A stretch of DNA of 64,000 nucleotides from Amycolatopsis iheyensis (GCF_024703995.1 NZ_JAMXQV010000017.1:62001-126000); one strand, 5' to 3'. Positions 16,403 through 25,287 are shown, counted from the first letter of the stretch. Numbers and translations are program-made. The notes: generated from the sequence alone by a model not told the origin.

Positions 16403-18292
16403 ATGAAACCACTGAATCCGGACGAACCACGACAGGTCGGGCGGTACCGGCTGGTCGCCGCACTGGGCGAGGGCGGCATGGGCCGGGTGCTGCTCGGCGT
16501 GTCGCCGGACGGCCGGCTCGTCGCGGTCAAGCAGGTGCACGCCGGCTTCGCGCACGACGATGCCTTCCGGTCGCGGTTCCGCCGGGAAGTCCGGATCTCG
16601 CGGATGGTCTCCGGTGCCTACACGGCGGCGGTGATGGACGCCGATCCGGACGCGTCGACACCGTGGCTGGCGTCGATGTTCGTCGCCGGGCCGTCACTGA
16701 AGGAAGCCGTCGAGGCGGCGGGTCCACTGCCGCCGGCGTCCGTGCGGATCCTCGCGGTCGGGCTGGCGTCCGCGCTCGTCGACATCCACCGGGCCGGCCT
16801 GGTCCACCGCGACCTCAAGCCGAGCAACGTCCTGCTCACCGACGACGGCGCGCGGGTGATCGACTTCGGTATCGCCCGCGCCGCCGAGGGTGACTCGGAA
16901 CTGACCCACACCGGTTCGATCATCGGGTCGCCCGGCTTCATGTCGCCCGAACAGGCCGACGGGCGGACCGTCACCGCGGCGAGCGACGTCTTTTCACTCG
17001 GCGGGCTCCTGGTCATGGCCGCGACGGGCCGGGCGCCGTTCGGGGGCGGATCGACTCCGCAGGTGCTCTACAGCGTGGTGCACAGCCACCCCGACCTCGG
17101 ATCCTTGCCGCCGGAACTGCGGCGCCTGGTGGAACCGTGCTTGGCGAAGGACCCGGCACAGCGCCCGACGCCGGCGCAGATCCTGGATTTTCTCGGCTCG
17201 GTCCCACCCGGCGTGACGCCGTGGCCGCCGGCCGTTCACGCTCTCATCGGCACGCAGAAGGCGCAGGTCAGCCAAGCCCTGTCGATCCCGCAACCGCCAC
17301 CGGTTGAAGGTGTGAAGCGGCGGCGTTGGCCGATCGCCGCGGCCGTGGTCGCCGTGGTGGTCATCGCCGGAGCGACGGTGGCTCTGGTCGCGTCGAACAG
17401 CGACCGGTCGAACGCCGGAGCTGCTCCCACCTCGTCCACCAACCCTCCCGCACCTACTCCTTTCAGCATCGCCGATCTCCGGCAGATCGATCCGTGTCAG
17501 CTGCTGCCACCCGACTCGCTGCCCGGCACCGGCCGGGTCAACCGCCCCGACCACGGGCCGGGTTCGTTCGCCAGGTGCACTTTCGGGTTCGCCTCGACGA
17601 CTGACCAGACACGCAGTCCCAGTGTGGAAATCAACCTGGAGAACAAGATCCCGCTCGAGGATGTCGAGCCAACGCAGATCGGTGAGCGCCCGGTGTACCT
17701 GGAGCGGAACGGTACCCACTGTTACGCCGCTTTCAAGGTTCCGGACGCACCTGAAACCATGATCACCGCGAATTCCTTGCGAACCTCCGGCGATCCCTGC
17801 GAAACTCCGAAGCAGGCCATTGCCGTGGTCCTGAAGGAAATCGCGGCCGGAACCGTCGCCCGGTACCCGGCGGCGCCCGGTTCGGCCATGTACCTCGATC
17901 TGTGTCGCGAGATCAGCAGTCCGGTCAGCCCCGAGGGAAAGCCGGCGGGCTACCTGAACTCCGGAGCGCTGCACGAATGCCAGTGGTTCATCGACGGGAC
18001 CGGTTCGTACATCCTCAGCCTCGCGGGCAATCCCGGCCGAGTCCTCGGCGACGGAAGCCAGCGGAAGGCCGAGGTGGCCGGCGTGATGGTGTACGAACAG
18101 CTCGACGACCGGGAAGGGGGGACCCGCCGCTGCACGATCACTTGGACGCACCGGAACATCGACGCGTATTACACGGAGGAGTTCAGCCTGGTCTTCACCC
18201 CTGACCCCCAACCGGCGGATGCGGCAGGCGTCTGCCCAGCGGCCGAGAAGTTCGTCGGCAGCGTGGTTTCCCGGTTACCGCCGGTGAAGTAG
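16403..18292 (+). CDS. Membrane Ser/Thr protein kinase with DUF3558-like ectodomain
   Basis: 629 residues. A Hanks-type kinase occupies about 14-265, with GEGGMGRV, Lys 43 in VAVK, HRDLKPSN (Asp 137), DFGIA and a GSPGFMSPEQ activation segment. A juxtamembrane linker, one membrane helix (about 310-330) and about 290 extracellular residues follow. The exterior has no PASTA repeats. It carries two segments starting DPCQLL and DLCREI with paired cysteines, as in DUF3558 lipoproteins, one of which is encoded 3 kb away. The ATG at 16403 follows GGGGAGG. It probably senses a cell-surface cue and may phosphorylate ESX-linked proteins. Confidence 0.85.
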   Translation: MKPLNPDEPRQVGRYRLVAALGEGGMGRVLLGVSPDGRLVAVKQVHAGFAHDDAFRSRFRREVRISRMVSGAYTAAVMDADPDASTPWLASMFVAGPSLKEAVEAAGPLPPASVRILAVGLASALVDIHRAGLVHRDLKPSNVLLTDDGARVIDFGIARAAEGDSELTHTGSIIGSPGFMSPEQADGRTVTAASDVFSLGGLLVMAATGRAPFGGGSTPQVLYSVVHSHPDLGSLPPELRRLVEPCLAKDPAQRPTPAQILDFLGSVPPGVTPWPPAVHALIGTQKAQVSQALSIPQPPPVEGVKRRRWPIAAAVVAVVVIAGATVALVASNSDRSNAGAAPTSSTNPPAPTPFSIADLRQIDPCQLLPPDSLPGTGRVNRPDHGPGSFARCTFGFASTTDQTRSPSVEINLENKIPLEDVEPTQIGERPVYLERNGTHCYAAFKVPDAPETMITANSLRTSGDPCETPKQAIAVVLKEIAAGTVARYPAAPGSAMYLDLCREISSPVSPEGKPAGYLNSGALHECQWFIDGTGSYILSLAGNPGRVLGDGSQRKAEVAGVMVYEQLDDREGGTRRCTITWTHRNIDAYYTEEFSLVFTPDPQPADAAGVCPAAEKFVGSVVSRLPPVK

Positions 18293-18293
18293 C

Positions 18294-19052
18294 TCAGGCC
18301 TCCGCCATCAGCTCCCGGATCCGCGTCGCCAGCAGCGCGTTGTCCGCCGGTGTCACCGTCGCCCACTCGCGGCCTTCTCGGTCCCGCTCCACCTGGAACA
18401 AGTACCGGCCCGCGTCCGTGTCGAAGAACGCCACCACTCGGCCCGCGCGGTGGACCACGCCGTCGCGGCCGGTTCGCTCCGCGCCGAACTGGCCGCGGGC
18501 CTCCTGACCCAGCAGCATGCCCGACAGCTCCTGGGCCTGGAACAGCACCACGCCACGGTCCTCCAACGCCGTCACCAGCGCCTTCGGCTCGCCCTTCGCC
18601 GCGGCATCGGCCTCACGCAGCACCGAATACGGGATGCTCACCGTCTGGCCGATGCCCGGGCCCAGGTCGCCCGCCACCGAGACCGCCGCCTCCGGGAGGC
18701 CGTCCTCCGTCGCCGGGATCAGCCAGACCTCGTCGTTGTCCACCACCGCCAGCACCGCCTGGCTGCGGACGCTCGCCGCGCGGCCGCGGATCTCGCGTTC
18801 CGCCCACACCCACACGTCGAGGGCGGACTGGGGGCGGGCCAGCAGGTTGAGCAGGTCCGCCACCTCGCCCGAGACGCGGCGGTTGCGGGCCAGGCGCCGG
18901 TCACTCAGCGACGCCCAGGCCGCGTCCACGAGCCCGGCGCGTTCGGTGCGGGTGGTGCCCGCGCTCGGCACGTCCAGCGCGACGTGCCGGCGCGGCAGCT
19001 CGAGCGACTCCCAGAGCACGTCGAACTCGAGGGCCGAGAAGACCAGCGACAC
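18294..19052 (-). CDS. EspG-family ESX secretion-associated chaperone
   Basis: 252 residues resembling the EspG family, cytosolic chaperones that bind PPE proteins and keep them soluble for type VII export. The N-terminus SLVFSALEFDVLWESLELPRRH and the tail GREWATVTPADNALLATRI are characteristic. It lies 2 bp downstream of the PPE-like gene on the same strand, the expected partner arrangement, and is tail-to-tail with the kinase, with one base between stops. Confidence 0.82.
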   Translation of the reverse strand: MSLVFSALEFDVLWESLELPRRHVALDVPSAGTTRTERAGLVDAAWASLSDRRLARNRRVSGEVADLLNLLARPQSALDVWVWAEREIRGRAASVRSQAVLAVVDNDEVWLIPATEDGLPEAAVSVAGDLGPGIGQTVSIPYSVLREADAAAKGEPKALVTALEDRGVVLFQAQELSGMLLGQEARGQFGAERTGRDGVVHRAGRVVAFFDTDAGRYLFQVERDREGREWATVTPADNALLATRIRELMAEA

Positions 19053-19054
19053 GG

Positions 19055-20641
19055 TCAGCGCACATCCCCGCCGTGGTCACCGATCACGTCGGGGGAAACC
19101 ATCCGCTGGTCGGCGAACAGGTCCTGGTCGTCGACGCCGTAGCGGCGGACGTGCTCGGCGTCCTCCTCCTGCGGTGCAGCCTCCGACAGGAACCTCGACT
19201 CGCCGGGCTTCTGCTTCGGGCTGATCTGCTCCGACTTCCGCAGCGCGGCGGCCTCTTCCTCGGGCAGCTCGCCGACCGGCAGCGGCCGCACCGGGCCCTT
19301 CGGCTGGCCCTTCTCCCGCCGCCCGCGTTCCTTGTCGCCGCTCAGCGCGCCACCGGCCGCGCCCGCGCCGACCGCCGCCGCGCCCGCGCCCAGCTCGCCC
19401 GGCGAGACCCCGGGCTTCGCCGCGAAGCCGCGCTCGGCCGTGAACTGGCCGGGCGGGATCGGGGCCTGCGGGATGGCGCCGACCGTGCGGCCCTTGCCCA
19501 GCAGCCCTTCCGGGCCGCGGTTGGCGCCGCTCAGCGAGCCGTCGACCCCCGTCGAACCGCCGGAGGCGCCACCGCCGCCGAGCGACTTGATCGGCGCCGT
19601 CGCCGGGGACGCCCCCGGCGGCAGCGAGCCGGGCGCACCCGGCGGGACGAACTGCTCGCCGCCGCCCCCGACCGCCAGGCCGGGCGAGAAGTGGCTGGAG
19701 TCGCCGGCGGCCGGGCCGCGCCCGGGCGCGTTGACCCAGCCGGGGCCGGGCGTCGACGTCGGCGGCTTCACGCCCGCCGGCGTCGTCGACGAGCTCGGTG
19801 TCGTGTGCTGCTGCGGGGGCGGGGCGCCCGCGCCGGTCTGCCGCGGCGGCTGGGCGACGGGCCGGGACGGCGCCGGTGCCTGCGCCGCGACGCCGTAGAC
19901 CGGGGTCGGCGGGTCGGCCCGGACGGTGTGCGACACCGGCTGCACCACCGGCGGGTCGACGTGCACCGACCGCACCTTGTCCGACGCCGGCCGCACGCTG
20001 CCGTCCGGCGTCACCGCGACCGCCGCGCCGGCGACGTCCAGCACACCCGGCGCGACACCGGGGGCGGACAGCTTCAGCGACTCGGGGTCGGACAGCGACT
20101 GCGTCGAAAGCAGGTTCGTGCCGCTCTCGCTCGCGTAGTCGTTCAACGCCTGGGTCGCCTGCGCCTTGGCGTTGTTCGCCGCCTCGACCTGCCGGGCGTG
20201 GTCGGTCTCGAAGCCGATCAAGCTGAGCAGCAGGCCGTCGGTCAGCGTGTAGCCACCCGCGCCCTTCCGCACCGTTTCGGCGTCCGGCAGCTTGTACTTG
20301 GTCCGGTTGAACGACTCGCCCTGCTCGAAGACCGCTTCCGCGGCGTGCGCGACCTTCGTGGTGGCGTCCTGGGAGAACCCGGCCTGCTCGGTGAGCACCT
20401 GGCTGGCCGCGCCCCCGGCCTGGCTCTGCCACTCGACGCCCAGCTTGAGCAGCTGGGCCCGCAGCGTCTGGTCGGTGTGGGCGAGCGCGGTCGCGACGGC
20501 CTTCAGCGCGTCGACCGCGGTGCCGATGCTGCCGGTGCCGTCACCGTTGATCATCCGCGTGATCTGGTCGGCGATCGCGGTGTTGGTCCAGCCGTCGAAC
20601 CGGTGGTTCTGGATCCCGGCCGCGAGCTCGGAGAATTCCAC
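19055..20641 (-). CDS. PPE/WXG100-like protein with Pro/Gly-rich C-terminal region
   Basis: 528 residues. The first 180 are helical with a WQS turn (about residue 71) typical of WXG100/PPE-type domains. A long disordered Pro-, Gly- and Ala-rich region follows, then a charged C-terminus. There is no signal peptide or membrane helix. It is flanked by a DUF3558 lipoprotein gene upstream and by the EspG chaperone downstream, so it is a likely type VII secretion substrate. The C-terminal role is unknown. Confidence 0.78.
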   Translation of the reverse strand: MEFSELAAGIQNHRFDGWTNTAIADQITRMINGDGTGSIGTAVDALKAVATALAHTDQTLRAQLLKLGVEWQSQAGGAASQVLTEQAGFSQDATTKVAHAAEAVFEQGESFNRTKYKLPDAETVRKGAGGYTLTDGLLLSLIGFETDHARQVEAANNAKAQATQALNDYASESGTNLLSTQSLSDPESLKLSAPGVAPGVLDVAGAAVAVTPDGSVRPASDKVRSVHVDPPVVQPVSHTVRADPPTPVYGVAAQAPAPSRPVAQPPRQTGAGAPPPQQHTTPSSSTTPAGVKPPTSTPGPGWVNAPGRGPAAGDSSHFSPGLAVGGGGEQFVPPGAPGSLPPGASPATAPIKSLGGGGASGGSTGVDGSLSGANRGPEGLLGKGRTVGAIPQAPIPPGQFTAERGFAAKPGVSPGELGAGAAAVGAGAAGGALSGDKERGRREKGQPKGPVRPLPVGELPEEEAAALRKSEQISPKQKPGESRFLSEAAPQEEDAEHVRRYGVDDQDLFADQRMVSPDVIGDHGGDVR

Positions 20642-20650
20642 GCGCCCTCC

Positions 20651-21250
20651 CTAGTTGCGTGCTTTCAGGGACTGCAGCGCGACGTCGGCGGCGTGCACCG
20701 ACATCTCGCACAGCTGCGGCTGCGTGAGCTGGCCGCGGGAAATGGCGAAGGTCTGGACGGCCAGCGTCTGGCCCCTCGCGACGCCGACGAGCGTCTCGCA
20801 GTCGGCCGGGTCGCCGGCCGCTCGGTAGTTCGTCAACGCCGGGTAGCCACCGATGTTCTTCGGCTCGGTGGTCATGCTGTTCTTCTTGCGGGCGCCGGTG
20901 ATCCACTCTTGGAGGTCCGCCGGCACGGCCCGCACGTGGTAGGAGTGCATCGGCTCGGCGCCGTCGGCGTCGAACACGCACGTCGGGCCGTCTTCCGGTG
21001 GGGCGGCCCGGGGCACGCTGGTGATCTTGAGCGAGTCGAGGTCCACCTGCGAGAACACCTCGCACAGGTTGACGTCCTTCAGCGGCAGGTCGGCGGGCCG
21101 CTGGGGCAGCTGGGCCGCCTTGGCGCTCTGCGACGCCGCGGTGGCGGCCGTCTCGACCGGGTACGCGGTGCCGTCGGCGCCCGCCGAGCAGCCGGCGAGC
21201 GCCGCTGTCGCGAGCACACCCCCGGTGATCTTCAGCCGCCGGCTAGACAC
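20651..21250 (-). CDS. DUF3558-type lipoprotein
   Basis: 199 residues. The signal peptide SSRRLKITGGVLATAALAGC ends in lipobox LAGC, giving a membrane-anchored lipoprotein. The mature part has the DUF3558 pattern of VNLCEVF, then GPTCVFD, DCETLV and QLCEMS (four cysteines, probably two disulfides). The GTG at 21250 overlaps the upstream gene end, and a GTG at 21268 would add six residues. It sits between the WXG/PE-like and PPE-like genes, so a role at the cell surface in ESX export is inferred. Confidence 0.8.
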   Translation of the reverse strand: MSSRRLKITGGVLATAALAGCSAGADGTAYPVETAATAASQSAKAAQLPQRPADLPLKDVNLCEVFSQVDLDSLKITSVPRAAPPEDGPTCVFDADGAEPMHSYHVRAVPADLQEWITGARKKNSMTTEPKNIGGYPALTNYRAAGDPADCETLVGVARGQTLAVQTFAISRGQLTQPQLCEMSVHAADVALQSLKARN

Positions 21251-21623
21251 CGTGCTTGCCGCGGTCACCGAACACCGCCGCCTTTTCGTCTTCGCTGACC
21301 TGGTAGTCCTTCGCCGCGTCCCGCAGCTGCGAGACCAGCCGCTTGAGCCCGGCGACGTACTCGCGGACCTGCCCGGCGTAGGAGCGGTCGCCGTCGGCGA
21401 TGAGGGAGTTCCACGCCTGCATCGCCTGGGTGCTGATCACGTCGGCGGACGGCGCGTCGATCCGCAGCTCGCCGAGCTTGGTCAGGAGCTGGTCCTCCAG
21501 GGCGTTCGCCTGGTCTTCGACGATCCGGGCGACGTCGAGCAGCTTGTCCGGGTGGACCAGGACGTCCGCGGCCGCCGGCGCCACCGGGACGGCCGTGCTG
21601 AGGTCGTACGAGGGTCCTGACAT
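21243..21623 (-). CDS. WXG100/PE-like protein with ESX export signal
   Basis: 126 residues, helical. A central WNS turn (WxG-like) and a C-terminal YQVSE match the YxxxD/E general secretion signal of type VII substrates. AAGGGGAG precedes the ATG at 21623. It heads an operon followed by the DUF3558 lipoprotein, the PPE-like protein and EspG, so it may be the PE-type partner of the PPE-like protein. The fold is inferred from pattern, not from a strong family match. Confidence 0.75.
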   Translation of the reverse strand: MSGPSYDLSTAVPVAPAAADVLVHPDKLLDVARIVEDQANALEDQLLTKLGELRIDAPSADVISTQAMQAWNSLIADGDRSYAGQVREYVAGLKRLVSQLRDAAKDYQVSEDEKAAVFGDRGKHGV

Positions 21624-21747
21624 GCGCTCCCCTTCACGTCATACGGACGGTGACCGGCCGGCTCCTGCTCGAGGCTACCAACCTGGGTGTAGCGGCAGCC
21701 TGTGATTGGACGAACTTCGTCGCCCGCCGGTTCCCCGATCCGCGGAA

Positions 21748-23022
21748 TCAGGCGCGCTGGCTCGCCGCCGGGGCGCTGACCTCGCCGTTCGCCGCCTTCA
21801 GCGCGATGTCGGTGCGGTGGTGCGAGCCGGCGAGGTGGACCTTCTCGACCGTCTCGTACGCGTGCTTGCGCGCCGACTTGAGCGTCTTGCCCGTGCCGAC
21901 GACCGACAGCACGCGGCCGCCGGCGGAGACGACCGCGCCGTCGTCACGGCGGCGGGTGCCGGCGTGCAGCACGCCCTCGAGCTCGGCGCCGCCGATGACG
22001 TCGCCGGTGCGGGGCTTGCCCGGGTAGCCGTCGGCGGCGATCACGACCGTGACCGCGGTGCCGCCGGACCACTCCAGCGGCGGGTGCTCGGCGAGCTTGC
22101 CGGTGGCGGTGGCGTGCATCAGCCCGGCGATCGGGGTGCGCAGCAGGGCCAGCACGACCTGCGTCTCCGGGTCGCCGAAGCGGCAGTTGAACTCGATCAC
22201 CTGCGGGCCGTCCGACGTCAGCGCGAGCCCGGCGTAGAGCAGGCCGGAGAACGACGCGTCGCGCGCGACCAGCTCGTCGGCGACCGGCTGGACGACCCGC
22301 TCGACCAGCTCGTCGACCAGGTTTTCGGGCGCCCAGGGCAGCGGCGCGTAGGCGCCCATGCCGCCGGTGTTCGGCCCGGCGTCGTCGTCGCCGACGCGCT
22401 TGAAGTCCTGCGCCGGCAGCAGCGGCACGACGGTGCGGCCGTCGACGAAGCAGAACAGGGAGGCTTCCGGACCGTCCAAAAAGGACTCCAGCAGGACCGG
22501 GTGGCCGCCGTCGAGCAGCATGATCGCGTGCTTGCGCGCGACGTCGTAGTCGGTCGTGACGACCACGCCCTTGCCGGCGGCGAGACCGTCGTCCTTGACC
22601 ACCCAGGTCGGGCCGAAGCGGTTGAGCGCGGCGTCGAGGCGGGCCGGGTTGTCGACCACCTCGCTGCGCGCGGTCGGCACGTTCGCGGCGGCCATGACGT
22701 CCTTCGCGAACGCCTTGGACCCTTCGATCCGCGCGGCGGCGGCCGACGGGCCGAAGCAGGCGATGCCGGCCTTGCGCACGGCGTCGGCGACCCCGGCGAC
22801 GAGCGGCACCTCGGGACCGACCACGACGAGATCGGCCTGCCAGCTCTTCGCGAGCGCGGCGACCGCCTCGGGATCGGCGGCTTCGACGCCGAGCTGCTCG
22901 GCCATGGCGGCCGTCCCGGCGTTGCCGGGCGCGCAGGCCAGCGCGGTGACGTTGGGGTCGCCGGAAGCAGCGAGGACGAGAGCATGCTCGCGGGCGCCGG
23001 ACCCGATTACCAGTACGCGCAC
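21748..23022 (-). CDS. purD: Phosphoribosylamine-glycine ligase
   Basis: GAR synthetase of de novo purine synthesis, joining phosphoribosylamine and glycine with ATP. 424 residues with the N-terminal VLVIGSGAREHAL, ATP-grasp signatures (VVKDDGLAAGKGV, NTGGMGAY) and the metal-binding FNCRFGDPE. The family normally starts at the GTG at 23022 (VRVLVIGSG). An ATG at 23058 has a better ribosome site (GAGGGA) and would add 12 residues. Divergent from the glycerophosphodiesterase gene. Confidence 0.93.
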   Translation of the reverse strand: MRVLVIGSGAREHALVLAASGDPNVTALACAPGNAGTAAMAEQLGVEAADPEAVAALAKSWQADLVVVGPEVPLVAGVADAVRKAGIACFGPSAAAARIEGSKAFAKDVMAAANVPTARSEVVDNPARLDAALNRFGPTWVVKDDGLAAGKGVVVTTDYDVARKHAIMLLDGGHPVLLESFLDGPEASLFCFVDGRTVVPLLPAQDFKRVGDDDAGPNTGGMGAYAPLPWAPENLVDELVERVVQPVADELVARDASFSGLLYAGLALTSDGPQVIEFNCRFGDPETQVVLALLRTPIAGLMHATATGKLAEHPPLEWSGGTAVTVVIAADGYPGKPRTGDVIGGAELEGVLHAGTRRRDDGAVVSAGGRVLSVVGTGKTLKSARKHAYETVEKVHLAGSHHRTDIALKAANGEVSAPAASQRA

Positions 23023-23081
23023 GCCGCACAGCGTATCCGGCGGGTTCGGGGCGGACATTTCGCCGTCCCTCGGGTGGAGGA

Positions 23082-23099
23082 GTCCACGCTCCGTTCACC
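23082..23099 (+). promoter_or_regulatory. Candidate PHO box upstream of glycerophosphodiesterase
   Basis: Two direct heptamers GTCCACG and GTTCACC start 11 bp apart, the spacing of the PhoP-binding PHO box of actinobacteria (consensus GTTCACC repeats). The second is an exact consensus match and the first matches 5 of 7. They lie 94 bp upstream of the start codon. A very similar element precedes the secreted nuclease at 33904. PhoP binding is inferred. Confidence 0.55.
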
Positions 23100-23159
23100 G
23101 CCGCGTTTGCCCGGATACGCACTTCGGACGCTTGCGACATCAAGGGTGGCGCGAGTAGT

Positions 23160-23173
23160 CAGGGTCAACCCTG
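23160..23173. promoter_or_regulatory. Inverted repeat upstream of glycerophosphodiesterase
   Basis: CAGGGT-CA-ACCCTG is a perfect 6-bp inverted repeat 20 bp upstream of the glycerophosphodiesterase ATG, near where transcription would begin. It could be a repressor site. A close variant (CAGGGTGACCCTG) occurs at 63479-63491 before the DedA gene. Confidence 0.35.
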
Positions 23174-23192
23174 TGTGAAAAGAGGTCACCAG

Positions 23193-24332
23193 ATGAAGCG
23201 CAAACGTGTCGGCGTACTGGCACTGGCCGGACTGGCGTTGCTGAGCGTCACCGGGCTGGCCGTCGGGTCGGCGAGTGCGGCCGAGAGCGGGGGGTCCGCC
23301 GATGCGGCCGCGCACGGGCGGGGCCACGATGACCCCGTGATCGTCGGACACCGCGGTGCCCCCGGCTACCGGCCGGAGCACACCCTCGCCTCCTACGAGC
23401 TCGCCTACCGGATGGGCGTCAGCTACGTGGACGTCGACCTCGTCCCGACCAAGGACGGCCAGCTGGTCGCCCGGCACGAGCCGGAGATCAGCGGGACCAC
23501 CGACGTCTCGAAGCACCCCGAGTTCGCCGGCCGCAAGAAGACCCTGGTCATCGACGGTGTCCCCACCACCGGCTGGTTCACCCAGGACTTCACCCTCGCC
23601 GAGCTGAAGACGCTGCGCGCGGTCGAGCGGATCCCGGCGAACCGGCCGCACAACACGCTCTACAACGGCCGCTACCGGATCGCCACCTTCCAGGAGGTGC
23701 TCGACCTGACCAAGCGGCTCGGCAAGGAGCTGCACCGGACGCTGGGCACCTACCCCGAGGTCAAGCACTCGACGTTCTTCTCCTCGATCGGCAACCCGAC
23801 CGAGCCGAAGCTGGTGTCGATCCTCAAGCGCAACGGCCTCGACCGGCCGGACGCGCCCGCGATCATCCAGTCGTTCGAGGTGTCGAACCTGGTCGCGCTG
23901 CACCGGCAGATCCGCACGCCGCTGCTGCAGCTGACGTCGGCGAGCGGCGCGCCGGCGGACTTCGTCGCGAAGGGCGACCCGCGCACGTACAAGGACATCG
24001 TGTCGGCTTCCGGGCTGCGTGACGTCGCGAAGTACGCGGAGTACCTCGGGCCGGACAAGGGCCAGATCATCCCGCTCGACGCGGCAGGCAACCTGACCAA
24101 GCCGTCCGCGATCGTCGCGGACGCGCACAAGGCGGGCCTGAAGGTGCAGCCGTACACGTTCCGGAACGAGAACCCGTTCCTGCCCGCGAACCTGCGCTCG
24201 TCGGCCGAGCCGGACGCCTTCGGTGACGTCTTCACCGAGGAGGCCGCGTTCCTCAAGGCCGGCGTCGACGGCTTCTTCGCCGACCAGCCCGACACCGCCC
24301 TCGAGTCGCTGCACGCGTTCCTGGGCCGGTAA
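23193..24332 (+). CDS. Secreted glycerophosphodiester phosphodiesterase
   Basis: 379 residues. A Sec signal peptide (KRKRVGVLALAGLALL, cleaved near ASA) sends it outside. The GDPD signature follows: IVGHRGAPGYRPEHTLASYELA, DVDLVPTKDGQLVARHEP and a TIM-barrel end FADQPDTAL. It hydrolyses glycerophosphodiesters to glycerol-3-phosphate and an alcohol, recovering phosphorus from phospholipid debris. The ATG at 23193 has AGAGGT upstream, and an earlier GTG at 23175 would add six residues. Preceded by a PHO-box-like repeat and followed by a strong hairpin terminator. Confidence 0.9.
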   Translation: MKRKRVGVLALAGLALLSVTGLAVGSASAAESGGSADAAAHGRGHDDPVIVGHRGAPGYRPEHTLASYELAYRMGVSYVDVDLVPTKDGQLVARHEPEISGTTDVSKHPEFAGRKKTLVIDGVPTTGWFTQDFTLAELKTLRAVERIPANRPHNTLYNGRYRIATFQEVLDLTKRLGKELHRTLGTYPEVKHSTFFSSIGNPTEPKLVSILKRNGLDRPDAPAIIQSFEVSNLVALHRQIRTPLLQLTSASGAPADFVAKGDPRTYKDIVSASGLRDVAKYAEYLGPDKGQIIPLDAAGNLTKPSAIVADAHKAGLKVQPYTFRNENPFLPANLRSSAEPDAFGDVFTEEAAFLKAGVDGFFADQPDTALESLHAFLGR

Positions 24333-24347
24333 ACCTTTTGCCGTGCG

Positions 24348-24388
24348 GGGCGCTGCCGTGGACGCTGAGTCCGTGGCAGCGCCCTTTT
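24348..24388 (+). terminator. Hairpin terminator overlapping the next gene's start
   Basis: GGGCGCTGCC pairs with GGCAGCGCCC, and inner bases extend the stem to about 16 bp including two G-U pairs, with loop GCTGA, followed directly by TTTT. It lies 15 bp after the glycerophosphodiesterase stop. The candidate GTG starts of the following hydrolase (24358 and 24373) lie inside the stem. Confidence 0.65.
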
Positions 24389-25287
24389 CCGGTGTGATCC
24401 TGGTCAGCCGCGGCGACGAGACGCTGGTCGCCGAGGCGTCCGGCTACGCGCACATCGCGCACGGCGTCGCGAACACCGTCGACACGCGGTTCGCGATCGC
24501 CAGCGGCACCAAGGGGTTCACCGCGCTGGTCGTCGTCGGCCTGATCGCCGAAGGACGCCTCTCGCTCCGAACCACGGCGCGGGAGGTCCTCGGCGGCGAC
24601 CTCCCGCTGATCGACGACCGCGTGACCGTCGAGCACCTCCTCACGCACACGTCCGGCATCGGGGACTACTGCGACGAAGCGGAAGACCCGCCGCCCACGC
24701 CCCTGCTCGCCACGTCGGCCGACTACCTCGCCGCGCTCGACGGCTACCCGCAGCAGTTCCCGCCGGGCGAACGGTTCCAGTACAACAACAGCGCCTTCGC
24801 CGTCCTGAGCCTGATCGCCGAACGGATCGCGGGCATACCTTTCGCCGACCTCGTCCGGACCCGCGTGACCGAACCCGCCGGGATGGCCGACACGGCGTTC
24901 CTCCGCTCGGACGCCCTGCCCGCCCGGACGGCCACCGGCTACCTCGAAGACGGCCGCACCAACGTGTTCAGCCTGCCCGTCGTGGGCTTCGGCGACGGCG
25001 GCATCTACAGCTCCGCGCCCGATTTCCGGAAGTTCTGGCCCGCGTTCCTCGACGGCCGGATCGTGCCGGGCGAGTGGGTGGACCGGATGCTGCGCGGCGA
25101 CGGCTACGGGCTCGGCTTCTGGCTGCCGCGGCCGGGCGTGGTGCGGCTGGAAGGCGGCGACCACGGCGTCACGTTCCGGAGCAACCACCAGCCGTCATCG
25201 GGCCTCACCGCGACCCTGATCTCGAACGACCACCGAGGTGGCGGGCCCCTGCTCAAGCAGCTGGACGAGTATTTGACGAAGCCTTGA
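24358..25287 (+). CDS. Serine hydrolase, beta-lactamase (class C) fold
   Basis: About 309 residues of the beta-lactamase/D-alanyl-D-alanine carboxypeptidase family. Catalytic motifs are SGTK (Ser 49, Lys 52 from this start), YNN (the YxN motif) and the late GGDHG (HxG equivalent), with HTSGIG typical of the family. No signal peptide is evident, so it is probably a cytoplasmic esterase or peptidase. Possible GTG starts are 24343, 24358 and 24373, and 24358 is preferred by spacing from GCGGGG. The start lies in a terminator-like hairpin. Confidence 0.8.
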   Translation: MDAESVAAPFSGVILVSRGDETLVAEASGYAHIAHGVANTVDTRFAIASGTKGFTALVVVGLIAEGRLSLRTTAREVLGGDLPLIDDRVTVEHLLTHTSGIGDYCDEAEDPPPTPLLATSADYLAALDGYPQQFPPGERFQYNNSAFAVLSLIAERIAGIPFADLVRTRVTEPAGMADTAFLRSDALPARTATGYLEDGRTNVFSLPVVGFGDGGIYSSAPDFRKFWPAFLDGRIVPGEWVDRMLRGDGYGLGFWLPRPGVVRLEGGDHGVTFRSNHQPSSGLTATLISNDHRGGGPLLKQLDEYLTKP

